Shown here one piece after another: positions 37,501-45,306 of a stretch of 64,000 bases of DNA (position 1 is the first letter of the stretch; each line of letters starts with the position of its first letter). Below the pieces are notes generated by a model. It was not told the origin of the DNA. It worked only from the letters and a program-made list of their open reading frames with translations, and searched no databases. Origin of the DNA: Nostoc paludosum FACHB-159 (GTDB taxonomy: Bacteria > Cyanobacteriota > Cyanobacteriia > Cyanobacteriales > Nostocaceae). A program made the translations under genes and the position numbers. The DNA lies in assembly GCF_014698835.1 (NCBI RefSeq), contig NZ_JACJTU010000011.1, forward strand, positions 144,921 to 208,920, given 5' to 3'.

Positions 37501-37600
37501 TAAAGTTAGGAGTTAGGAATGAGGAGTTAGGAGTTTGAAATTTTTGAATTGAAAACTTTCAACTCCTAATTCTTAACTCCTAACTCTTCACTCAAAATTC
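37501..37600. repeat. GTTAGGA / TCCTAAC foldback STRR between Y RNAs 3 and 4
   Basis: GTTAGGAGTTAGGAATGAGG on the left is complementary to CAACTCCTAATTCTTAACTC and CCTAACTC on the right, forming a long imperfect hairpin. The spacer between RNAs 2 and 3 (about 37318-37366) has a similar foldback made of ATTTTAG/CTAAAAT repeats. Each Y RNA is thus separated by a repeat hairpin. Confidence 0.75.
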
Positions 37601-37604
37601 AATT

Positions 37605-37734
37605 TGGTGTAGTGGAGCGGGATTTGAACCCGCGACCTCCCGTTTGGCAAACGATAACCCTCAATTCGTCGGCCTTTGCAGGCAAGTTGTGAATAAGGAT
37701 ATTTAGGCGCTCTATCCGCTGAGCTATCCACCAC
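37605..37734 (-). ncRNA. Y RNA-like tRNA-mimic RNA 4 (encodes CCA)
   Basis: This 130-nt RNA has an 8-bp acceptor stem GTGGTGGA / TCCACTAC, linker TA, D arm GCTC-AGCGGATA-GAGC, T arm GCGGG-TTCAAAT-CCCGC and encoded 3' ACCA. The insert has CCTTATTC, CTTGCCTGCAAAGGCCGACG and AATTGAGGGTTATCG. A stem-loop GTTTGCCAAAC takes the place near the variable region. CCTTATTC can pair with GAATTGAGG leaving one bulged U, the same bulged helix as in its neighbours. Confidence 0.87.
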
Positions 37735-37895
37735 ATAAAAATTCAGGCGTTGCTGATTGAAAATATGAATTTGTCTCACGCAAAGTCGCAAAGGCGCAAA
37801 GGTACAAAGAAAAGGAAAGGTAATTTTGGCATTTCATATTCTGATTCAGCAACGCCAAAATTCAAAATTCAAAATTTAAATTTCAGCACTAGATT

Positions 37896-38033
37896 TGGTG
37901 TAGTGGAGCAGGATTTTTACCTGCATCTCCAGAAGTTGTATCAAGGGTGTTTTAGTTATATGTATGCGATAACCCTCGATGTGTCGGCCTTTACAGGCAA
38001 GGTGGGCACTCTATTATTTGAGCTATCCACTAC
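37896..38033 (-). ncRNA. Divergent Y RNA-like RNA 5 with an apparently permuted core (encodes CCA)
   Basis: This 138-nt RNA is the first of the array. The acceptor stem GTAGTGGA / TCCACTAC is a perfect 8 bp with encoded ACCA. The D arm is GCTC-AAATAATA-GAGT and the T loop is degenerate (GCAGG-TAAAAAT-CCTGC). The core CCTTGCCTGTAAAGGCCGAC is kept. The strand CCCTTGAT that pairs with ATCGAGGG lies after GGGTTATCG, whereas in RNAs 1-4 the matching strand lies before the core. It may be a permuted functional variant or a decaying copy. Confidence 0.72.
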
Positions 38034-38132
38034 TAAGGAAAGCTAACTCCTTGATGAACATCGCTTGTATTATTAATGTAGTATTTGTAGTATTAGATGT
38101 CAAGTGTTTGGCAAGCTAATTTATTTGTATTA

Positions 38133-38172
38133 GTCTACCCTGGTGCGTAGGCGTAGCCCGCCGCAGCCATCG
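38133..38172. repeat. Small dispersed repeat (GTGCGTAGGCGTAGCCCGCC type)
   Basis: GTGCGTAGGCGTAGCCCGCC followed by GCAGCCATCGC matches the GC-rich, partly palindromic small dispersed repeats of Nostocales. It lies between Y RNA 5 and the next gene. Confidence 0.7.
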
Positions 38173-38369
38173 CCACACTTCATCACACCAGGCAAACAAT
38201 TTTTGCCGGATTTTTAACTTATAACGTTCAATTTGTTGGGTTTTGGTAACTGCAACCCATATCAAGTAAAGTTTTTGCCAGAAAATTTGCCAACGGATAC
38301 AAAAAAAGTCCAAATTTTTGCCAAGATAGATAGTATTAATTTTCTAAAATTCACTTGGCAAAAATCAGC

Positions 38370-39092
38370 ATGAGTGAAAAATCCATAGAAGGTAACGGTA
38401 AGGCTTTTCTCGTTATACTTTTGCCCCTCTCGTTTTTGATTATTTTCCTGGTTGCCACGTGGAGAATTTTACTAGCAGCAATTGTGCTGGTAATTGCCTT
38501 CAGGCTTTGGCAGGAATATCAATGGCAACAGTGGACTAAGCGAGTTAACCCGATTTTTCATCAGTTGGTTCGGGAAAATCAAGGCAAACTGACGCCAATG
38601 GACTTGGCAATCAGGGGTAATTTTCCTGGAACAACGGCAAAACGCTACTTAGATACTAAAGCTCAGGAATTTGGCGCTAGTATCGTAAATTCTGAAGATG
38701 ACAACCAGTATTATTACTTTATAACTGGCAGTATTTTAGGCAATATTCTTGACAGTAGTGAGCCTGTCAAGCAACTTCCTGCTCAACCAGTTACCAAAAC
38801 TGCGCGATCGCTTTTAGCACCACCGCCACCCATAGCACAGGAGGAAGAACCAGAAACTGAAGCACCGCCACAGCCAACCCATAACGAAGTTACACGAACG
38901 CTTGAAAAACAATTAGTTTTTGGCTCTCTAATTCAATCTGAACTAGCCAAGCGGCTAAATGTCTATTCCAGCACAGTTTATAAACGCCGAAATGACCCGG
39001 AATTTCCAGAGTGGAGTCGCAGCAGAGACCCTGATGGTATCGCCTGGTCGTATTCGGAAAAAACTAAAGAGTTTTTCCCTCTGGAAGAATAA
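38370..39092 (+). CDS. Hypothetical membrane protein with winged-helix-like domains
   Basis: The start chosen is the ATG at 38370; a TTG at 38355 is possible. The 240-residue protein has two close hydrophobic segments (about 12-47, FLVILLPLSFLIIFLVATW and ILLAAIVLVIAFRLW). A cytoplasmic winged-helix-like part follows (IFHQLVRENQGKLTPMDLAIR...AKRYLDTKAQEFGA), then a Pro/Glu-rich linker (about 145-185) and a second HTH-like domain (SELAKRLNVYSSTVYKRRND...). It may link membrane state to DNA binding. I do not know a family name. Confidence 0.7.
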   Translation: MSEKSIEGNGKAFLVILLPLSFLIIFLVATWRILLAAIVLVIAFRLWQEYQWQQWTKRVNPIFHQLVRENQGKLTPMDLAIRGNFPGTTAKRYLDTKAQEFGASIVNSEDDNQYYYFITGSILGNILDSSEPVKQLPAQPVTKTARSLLAPPPPIAQEEEPETEAPPQPTHNEVTRTLEKQLVFGSLIQSELAKRLNVYSSTVYKRRNDPEFPEWSRSRDPDGIAWSYSEKTKEFFPLEE

Positions 39093-39300
39093 GAAGGCAG
39101 GAGGCAGAAGGCAGAAGGCAGGAGGCAGGAGGCAACCGACCGTTAAAAGAGTGGGATTGAAACAAGGACGCTTTATACCTCGCTGCAAGCAGTCTCGGTA
39201 TAATTTTTGTTTTTAAGTGGGCTTTATACCCACTACTGAAGTTTTTATTAATACTTCTTTCCTTCTGCCCTCTGCCTTTGTACTTCTGCCTTTCTTGGTA
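39092..39300. repeat. GGCAGAA / TTCTGCC STRR foldback
   Basis: Seven-base units GGCAGGA/GGCAGAA at about 39093-39132 and complementary TTCTGCC, CTCTGCC and CTTCTGCC units at about 39262-39296 flank a 130-bp spacer. The two halves can pair. The same unit is found at 13048-13080. Confidence 0.75.
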
Positions 39301-39308
39301 AAGAAGTT

Positions 39309-40451
39309 TCAGGCTTTACTTTTTGCTTCTAAACCCACAGCTTCGCTGATGGAATTTAATCCGCTTTGTTCTAAATGGGAAAGCAAACCTTTAAGAATCC
39401 GGCTTACCATCAGTGGGCCTTCATAAATCCACCCTGTATAAACTTGGATCAAGCTAGCACCAGCAATAATTTTTTCCCAAGCATCATCTGGGGAAAAAAT
39501 GCCACCAACGCCGATAATGGGGATTTGTCCTTGAGTTTGCTGCCAAATAAAACGAATTACCTCAGTAGAACGATCGCGCAATGGTTCACCGCTAATTCCG
39601 CCGGCTTCTGACTGGGGTGATTTCCCGGTTTGCTCAATTACCTGGGTTTTGAGTCCATCGCGACTGATAGTAGTATTAGTCGCGATAATTCCGGCTAGTT
39701 GGTAGGTTTTAGCAAGAGTTATGATGTCAGCGATCGCTTCCCATTCTAAATCTGGCGCTATCTTGACAAAAATCGGTTTTTGTGATGTATTTTCTGTTTG
39801 TAATAATTCTAAGATGGCACCGAGCATGACAGCATCTTGGAGCGATCGTAGTCCTGGTGTATTTGGGGAAGAGACATTAACAACAAAATAATCTCCCAAA
39901 TCCTTGAGTAGGCGAAAACTATCAAGATAATCCTGTGCGGCTGCTTCCAGAGGAGTTACCTTAGATTTACCCAAATTTATTCCTATGGGTATTGACCGAG
40001 TTAACTCCTGTTTTTCTAGTGACAATCTTGCTGCCATTGCGGCTGCACCGCTATTATTAAACCCCATACGATTGAGAGCAGCTTTATCCAACGGCAAGCG
40101 AAACAAACGGGGGCGAGGATTTCCCGGCTGGGGATGAAAAGTTACAGTTCCCAATTCTGCAAAGCCAAAACCCAGGCTAGGCCAAATATTAGCAGCAACG
40201 CCATCCTTGTCAAACCCAGCGGCTAAACCTACAGGGTTGGGAAACTTTAGCCCAAACAAATTTTGTTCTAGGCGTGAATCATACAAACACAAAGATTGTT
40301 GTAGACGATGATTTACCCAACTTCCAGCTGGGTAAGTGCTTGTTTGTGATAGCCAATTCAAACTGCGAATAGTCTGCTGGTGTAACCACTCAGGGTCTGC
40401 TTTTACCAGATTGAAAAACAGTGGACGAATTGCAACTTGATAAATATCCAT
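39309..40451 (-). CDS. pyrD: Dihydroorotate dehydrogenase (quinone), class 2
   Basis: PyrD oxidises dihydroorotate to orotate in pyrimidine synthesis, passing electrons to quinone at the membrane. The 380-residue protein has the class 2 N-terminal helical extension ([24 protein letters not shown]). It also has [34 protein letters not shown], the catalytic-serine block [11 protein letters not shown], and [15 protein letters not shown] for phosphate binding. The last 25 residues ([20 protein letters not shown]) lie next to the STRR. Identity is secure. Confidence 0.96.
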   Translation of the reverse strand: MDIYQVAIRPLFFNLVKADPEWLHQQTIRSLNWLSQTSTYPAGSWVNHRLQQSLCLYDSRLEQNLFGLKFPNPVGLAAGFDKDGVAANIWPSLGFGFAELGTVTFHPQPGNPRPRLFRLPLDKAALNRMGFNNSGAAAMAARLSLEKQELTRSIPIGINLGKSKVTPLEAAAQDYLDSFRLLKDLGDYFVVNVSSPNTPGLRSLQDAVMLGAILELLQTENTSQKPIFVKIAPDLEWEAIADIITLAKTYQLAGIIATNTTISRDGLKTQVIEQTGKSPQSEAGGISGEPLRDRSTEVIRFIWQQTQGQIPIIGVGGIFSPDDAWEKIIAGASLIQVYTGWIYEGPLMVSRILKGLLSHLEQSGLNSISEAVGLEAKSKA

Positions 40452-40617
40452 TAGCTTTATTTAGAGAGAATTCAGAATTCAGAAGTCAGAATTCTGAATT
40501 TATACGAATTTAAAAACACAATGCGACAAATAGACCATTTTGTAGAGACGCGATTCATCGCGTCTTCACTTCACCCAAGTAGCAATTTGTTTGGAATCAG
40601 TTACGGGTTTAGAGGAT

Positions 40618-41580
40618 TTAGTTTTGAGAACGCAAATCTTTTAAGAAGCTCAGTAAGGCTTCATTAACTATTTCGGGAGACTCTACGCTTACCCAATGAC
40701 CGACATCAGGAATGATAATTTGTTTTTTCAAGTTAGGAACCCAGTTGCTAATTCCATCAAGATTCATTCCAGGAAACTTTAGTACCACATCTTTTTCACC
40801 AGCAATGAACAATGCAGGTTGTGATATCTTTTTATCTTCCAGTTGAGGGGTAATTTCCATATTCCGGTCAATGTTGCGATACCAATTTAATCCCCCACGA
40901 AAACCACTGCGTTTATATTGCTCTACATAATAATCTAGATCCTCTTGGGTTATCCCCGGAGGTTGCTCAAGAGGATCGATTAACCCGTCTAGAAAACCGG
41001 AGGTTGATGGTTTAGGTTTGAAGAAAATTTCTTGAGCATTAGAGCCACTACCCATACTATAAATCATCCGCAAAGAACGACGGATGTCGGCTTCAAATTC
41101 AGCTTCGGCAATCCCAGGCTTTTGGAAATATACCATGTACCAAAAGTTATCTCCAAAATTTTCTTGTTTTGTCAATTCTCCCACTGGGTAACGAGAGTAG
41201 GGAACGCTCATACCAACAACAGCATTGACTCGTTCTTCGTGTAGTAATGCTGTGTTCCAAGCGACAGGCGCACCCCAGTCATGGCCGACAACAGTGAAGG
41301 TTGCATATCCAAGGGCATCAGCAATGCCAACAACATCTCCAGTTAAATGAATGATGTCATAAGCATTGACTTCTTCTGGAGCATCGCTGCCACCGTAACC
41401 TCTTTGGTCGGGAACAGCCACCTTAAAGCCTGCTTCCACAAGCGGGTCGATTTGGTGACGCCACAAATACCAGCATTGAGGCCAACCGTGAAGCAAAATT
41501 ACTAGAGGCCCTTCACCCTCAACAACTGTCCTCAAACTAACTCCGTTTGTCTCAATAGTACGAAAGTTGCGTTGTTTCAT
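40618..41580 (-). CDS. Alpha/beta hydrolase, probable epoxide hydrolase
   Basis: The 320-residue protein has the oxyanion motif HGWPQ (31-35), nucleophile aspartate D101 in GHDWGAP, and the general base histidine in DVGHWVSVESP near the C-terminus. The nucleophile is Asp rather than Ser, which points to epoxide hydrolase or haloalkane dehalogenase. Cap-domain tyrosines (QPALFIAGEKD before, FRGGLNWYRNIDRN in the cap) favour epoxide hydrolase. It has no signal peptide and the substrate is unknown. Confidence 0.87.
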   Translation of the reverse strand: MKQRNFRTIETNGVSLRTVVEGEGPLVILLHGWPQCWYLWRHQIDPLVEAGFKVAVPDQRGYGGSDAPEEVNAYDIIHLTGDVVGIADALGYATFTVVGHDWGAPVAWNTALLHEERVNAVVGMSVPYSRYPVGELTKQENFGDNFWYMVYFQKPGIAEAEFEADIRRSLRMIYSMGSGSNAQEIFFKPKPSTSGFLDGLIDPLEQPPGITQEDLDYYVEQYKRSGFRGGLNWYRNIDRNMEITPQLEDKKISQPALFIAGEKDVVLKFPGMNLDGISNWVPNLKKQIIIPDVGHWVSVESPEIVNEALLSFLKDLRSQN

Positions 41581-41716
41581 AATTAAAACCTTTTGTATTT
41601 CACTATTAAGCTGTTAATAACTGTTTTCGTAACTAGTTTAATACCTGTGGCAATATTATTCAGAGTGCTTTTCTGGGCATCTTATATATTACAAGTTATG
41701 TAAAACGATAAATCAG

Positions 41717-44665
41717 ATGGGGCAGCCGCAAAAAACTATAGCCGCTGAACAGCAGATCCTTTCATTGGGGCGTGTCCTCCAGAGCCTCAGGGAAGAAGAT
41801 GATGTTGATGTTCTGATTCAAATTATTATTTCTTATCTTCAAGAACAGTTTGACTACAAACTAATTTGGATTGCTCTTTACGATCGCCTGAATCACATAT
41901 TATTTGGGAAAGGCGGTATAATTCCTAACAAAGATACAAGCTTTTTACACCAAAAAATTGTTATTAGTCCTGGGGATTTATTAGAGCAAGTAGTTATTGA
42001 GCAGCATCCCTTGGGAGTAGCTGATTTGCGAGCTGAAACCCGCGCTCCTGAATGGCGGAAAGTTGCAGAAAAGTTCCAAATTCAAGGAACGATTATTATA
42101 CCAATTCGCTATAAAGACCGTTGCTTAGGTTTGCTGTTACTAGGTTCAGAACGCTGGGGCTACCTGCTGGCAGGGGAAGCAAAAGCACGTTTGATGATGG
42201 TTTTAGGCGAACTTGGCGCAGTGCTTTATCAACATGAAATACAGTTGCAGCAAAAGCAAGCAAAGCGAACTGATGAGCCATTATTAGAATTGCTAGAAAA
42301 TTTACGCAACCTCAGTAAATTAAATCAAAAACTAGAAGCAGCGGTGCAAGCAACCCATAAATTTGTCTCTCCCAACCGCACAAATATCTATTGGTTTGAG
42401 CGGGAAGGGCGCTATTTTTGGTGTCGGATGAGCAATCAACTTGTAAAAATCGATCCTAACTCTAGTACTCAGCCAGCAGCAGGAATGACGGTGCAGGAAT
42501 TGAGCGATTTTTATTATGCTTTGTCAGTTAACCAAATTGTTTCCATTGGCGATGCCCGCAGTTCCTTAAAAAGTCATTTTACGGCAAAATTGCTACAACG
42601 TTTAAAAGTGCGATCGCTCTTGGCTGCTCCAATTATTTGGCAAAAAAACTTGCTGGGTTTTTTGGCAGTGGAAAGTAATGAACCCCGCATTTGGACAGAG
42701 ACAGATAAAAATTTTGTCCAAGGTGCAGCTGGATTAATCTCGCTAATTGTTCCCATCGAAAACAGCGAAAGCACCATCAAACAAATTCAAGAAGATGCTG
42801 AACTGACTAGTCAAGTCGCCCAAGGTATTTATAGCGAATATGAGCTTCAGGAAACCTTACAAAATTCTGCAAAAAAAGTTTTAACTCGATTCGCTGCTAC
42901 CCGCTTTTTGCTATTACAGTACGACTCAGAACAGAATAATTATCAATTTATTTATCAAAGTCAGCCACATAATCGCCGACCGTTGAAATTTGCCCTCGAT
43001 ACTCTTAAAGAATTAGATGGACAACTGTTGCAACGTTCAAATGAAGCCGTAGAAATTGAGAACTTAGATGAAGATTTACGCTTTTTTAATTGGCGTGCTT
43101 TGTTGTTAGAAAATGGGATGCGATCGCTACTTATTTGCAAATGCCTCCACGGTCAAATACCACCAGTAATTTTAATCATCGCTCACGAAAGCCATCGGTG
43201 TTGGACAACTCAAGAAAAAGAATTACTTTGGGCTGTAAGTCAACAAATAGGCGTAATTGTTCGTCAGTGGCAATTGCACAACCGCACCCAACACCAGCAA
43301 AAAATTTCCCAAGCATTTGAGCGATGCCTACAGATTTTGCCACAATCCTACAACAGAAAAATCGAGGGTGGAAAAAAGGATCTAGAATCTAAAGTACTAG
43401 AACAAATAGCAACAATTTTGGGCTGTCCGCTAGCCGTACTCTTTTCTTGGACGGCTGGTGAAGATTGGGCAGAAATTATACCTGGAGTAACAGCTAGTAG
43501 CCAATTTGGAATTTTTGCTGGTGCATCAATTTCGACCCGAAATGAGGCACTAATTCAGTGGGCACTCGATACAGAAGGCTACTTGGCCCTGAAGGTAGAT
43601 GATTTACCTCCAGAAACTCGGAAATGGTTAAATACGCCAGATAAAGGACAAATTTTTATTATGGCGTTACGTACTAATACTGAACATGAAACCACAGGTG
43701 TAGTTTTGTTGGCAGACACTCAAGAGCGTCGCTGGTCAGAACAAAGCCTAAATACCACAGCAACTTTGATTTCTCAATTAGCTTGGTGGCGTCGCCAAAA
43801 GCACATTAATCAACTTTTAGAGTCTACCACCGAGGAATTACGACAACTTAACTGGTACAAACATCGCCGTCTAGAAGAAATCCAAAGAATAACAGCGGTG
43901 TCTCTCAATCAAATACGCGATTTAGGCATTCCTGCAAACGAACTAGCTCAGATGCGCTACCAGTTGCTACTACGACAGTTAGACCATACAGCCACCTCCA
44001 TGAGTGGATTGCTAAAACTAGAGCAATGGCAACTACACAAGAGTTGGGAAACTATGCCCATAGCCAGTTTATTAAAGCGATCGCTCGAACGCATCGACAA
44101 TTTACTCAAACAACAAAAACTCTGGATTGGCGTGCATGGTTTGGGACAACCAATTGAAGATGGAGAATCGCCAAAAAGCTGTTTATTACCTAAAAATGTT
44201 CCTAACGCCAACGCTCAATCGGCAATGGCGATCGCAGGCGATATCATGAAAATTGAATTAGTAATCCATGAATTGTTGATTAATGCGTGTAACCGTTCTC
44301 CAATCGGTGGTAGAATTGACATTTGGTGTCGGCGTTTAACTGACCATCAATCCGCAGATGCCAAGAGAAATCCATCGGAACTTCGGCTAGATTCCGGTGT
44401 GAGAGTGGCGAATGGTCATCAGACATTCTTAGAACTGTCGATTACACACAACGGTGCGATCGAACCACAACTACTAACAGAGTTAAATAAAAATCCACTC
44501 AAAGATGTCCTTGCTCCCTCTAATCTCAACCAACCACCAGGCTTACACTTGCTAATTTGCCAAAACCTCATGCAAGAACTAGGAGGCGAGTTGAATTTCT
44601 ATCAATTACCCGATAATCGGGTAGTCAGCCGATTGCTTTTGCCGTTAGCAAATAATGACTCTTAA
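41717..44665 (+). CDS. Multi-GAF sensor histidine kinase-like protein
   Basis: This 982-residue soluble protein has three to four GAF-type sensor domains (about 20-175, 200-350, 370-520 and 560-705). A coiled segment with ELRQLNWYKHRRLEEIQRI (about 720) may hold a non-standard phosphoacceptor histidine. A C-terminal HATPase-like domain has the N box IELVIHELLINACNRSPIG and late GLHLLICQNLMQELGGEL. Canonical HisKA and G1 boxes are weak, so kinase activity is uncertain. It faces a CheY-like gene tail to tail, which could be its partner. It lacks any bilin-binding Cys-His motif that I can see. Confidence 0.82.
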   Translation: MGQPQKTIAAEQQILSLGRVLQSLREEDDVDVLIQIIISYLQEQFDYKLIWIALYDRLNHILFGKGGIIPNKDTSFLHQKIVISPGDLLEQVVIEQHPLGVADLRAETRAPEWRKVAEKFQIQGTIIIPIRYKDRCLGLLLLGSERWGYLLAGEAKARLMMVLGELGAVLYQHEIQLQQKQAKRTDEPLLELLENLRNLSKLNQKLEAAVQATHKFVSPNRTNIYWFEREGRYFWCRMSNQLVKIDPNSSTQPAAGMTVQELSDFYYALSVNQIVSIGDARSSLKSHFTAKLLQRLKVRSLLAAPIIWQKNLLGFLAVESNEPRIWTETDKNFVQGAAGLISLIVPIENSESTIKQIQEDAELTSQVAQGIYSEYELQETLQNSAKKVLTRFAATRFLLLQYDSEQNNYQFIYQSQPHNRRPLKFALDTLKELDGQLLQRSNEAVEIENLDEDLRFFNWRALLLENGMRSLLICKCLHGQIPPVILIIAHESHRCWTTQEKELLWAVSQQIGVIVRQWQLHNRTQHQQKISQAFERCLQILPQSYNRKIEGGKKDLESKVLEQIATILGCPLAVLFSWTAGEDWAEIIPGVTASSQFGIFAGASISTRNEALIQWALDTEGYLALKVDDLPPETRKWLNTPDKGQIFIMALRTNTEHETTGVVLLADTQERRWSEQSLNTTATLISQLAWWRRQKHINQLLESTTEELRQLNWYKHRRLEEIQRITAVSLNQIRDLGIPANELAQMRYQLLLRQLDHTATSMSGLLKLEQWQLHKSWETMPIASLLKRSLERIDNLLKQQKLWIGVHGLGQPIEDGESPKSCLLPKNVPNANAQSAMAIAGDIMKIELVIHELLINACNRSPIGGRIDIWCRRLTDHQSADAKRNPSELRLDSGVRVANGHQTFLELSITHNGAIEPQLLTELNKNPLKDVLAPSNLNQPPGLHLLICQNLMQELGGELNFYQLPDNRVVSRLLLPLANNDS

Positions 44666-44769
44666 ACAGTAGAATTCACGAGTCATATAAATTCAAAATT
44701 CTCCTAATTGATTGTGAATTCTGACCGCAGGCAGAGCATCTCCGTCTTTGCTCCTGAATTCTTATGTAA

Positions 44770-45147
44770 TCAAAAGCCCAAAACCTCTATTGATTTTTCA
44801 AGTACTTCTTTAGGGCGAAATGGTTTAGTCAGATATAAGTCTGCACCAACCTCAATTCCCTTTTGTTTATCAAATTCCTGTCCCTTTGCTGTCAAAATTA
44901 TGATATAAATGTCAGTCATTTGCAGTTCGTGTTTTACAATCTGGCAAACTTTCAGACCATTCATTTTAGGCATCATCACATCAAGAAAAACTAAGTTTGG
45001 TTTTTCAGTTTTAATAATTTCCAGAGCTTCTTCACCATTTTTAGCAGTTAAAAGTTCAACCCCTTCATCTTCTAAATCTTCTAGAGCTTGTTCCATCAAA
45101 ATCAAGATATTGGGTTCATCGTCAACAATGAGAATTTTTTGAGTCAT
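44770..45147 (-). CDS. CheY-like response regulator (single receiver domain)
   Basis: The real start is the ATG at 45147 (MTQKILIVDDE). A longer frame to 45195 merely translates the adjacent repeat (PHAPCPMPD...). The 125-residue receiver has acidic pocket D9/D10, phospho-acceptor D56 in FLDVMMP, a TA pair in IILTAKG and lysine in LTKPF. It follows the hybrid kinase gene on the same strand and probably ends its phosphorelay. It has no output domain. Confidence 0.92.
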   Translation of the reverse strand: MTQKILIVDDEPNILILMEQALEDLEDEGVELLTAKNGEEALEIIKTEKPNLVFLDVMMPKMNGLKVCQIVKHELQMTDIYIIILTAKGQEFDKQKGIEVGADLYLTKPFRPKEVLEKSIEVLGF

Positions 45148-45159
45148 AGGATTGGGGTA

Positions 45160-45300
45160 TGGGATATCGGGCATTGGGCATGGGGCATGGGGCATGGGGA
45201 AAGGGAAAGGGGTAAGGGGAAAAGGGGAAAGATTAAATTTATTCCTTTTCCCTTTAACCTTTAACCTTTTCCCCTGCGTCCCCTGTTCATCTCCCCATTG
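45160..45300. repeat. GGGCATG / GGGGAAA repeats with complementary TTTCCC tract
   Basis: GGGCATTGGGCATGGGGCAT and GGGAAAGGGGTAAGGGGAAA lie left, and CCTTTTCCCTTTAACCTTTA plus TTTTCCCC right, so the gap folds into a hairpin. It separates the receiver gene from the hybrid kinase. Confidence 0.75.
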
Positions 45301-45306
45301 CTTTAA

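Noticed and set aside
36961..37538. Plus-strand ORFs across the Y RNAs
   Set aside because: They read antisense to T arms and D arms (giving FELATSG- or FEPATSR-like peptides), a known false-ORF pattern over tRNA-like genes.
37184..38033. Four ordinary tRNA genes
   Set aside because: Acceptor, D and T arms look like tRNA, but there is no anticodon arm. The 70-80 nt in its place share a conserved Y RNA core, so a tRNA call is wrong.
39147..39160. Orphan CRISPR-like repeat end GGGATTGAAAC
   Set aside because: A single 11-base match to the 3' end of common cyanobacterial repeats, without a second copy, leader or cas gene.
45148..45195. N-terminal extension of the CheY-like protein
   Set aside because: The residues come from heptamer repeat DNA; the receiver domain begins normally at the ATG at 45147.
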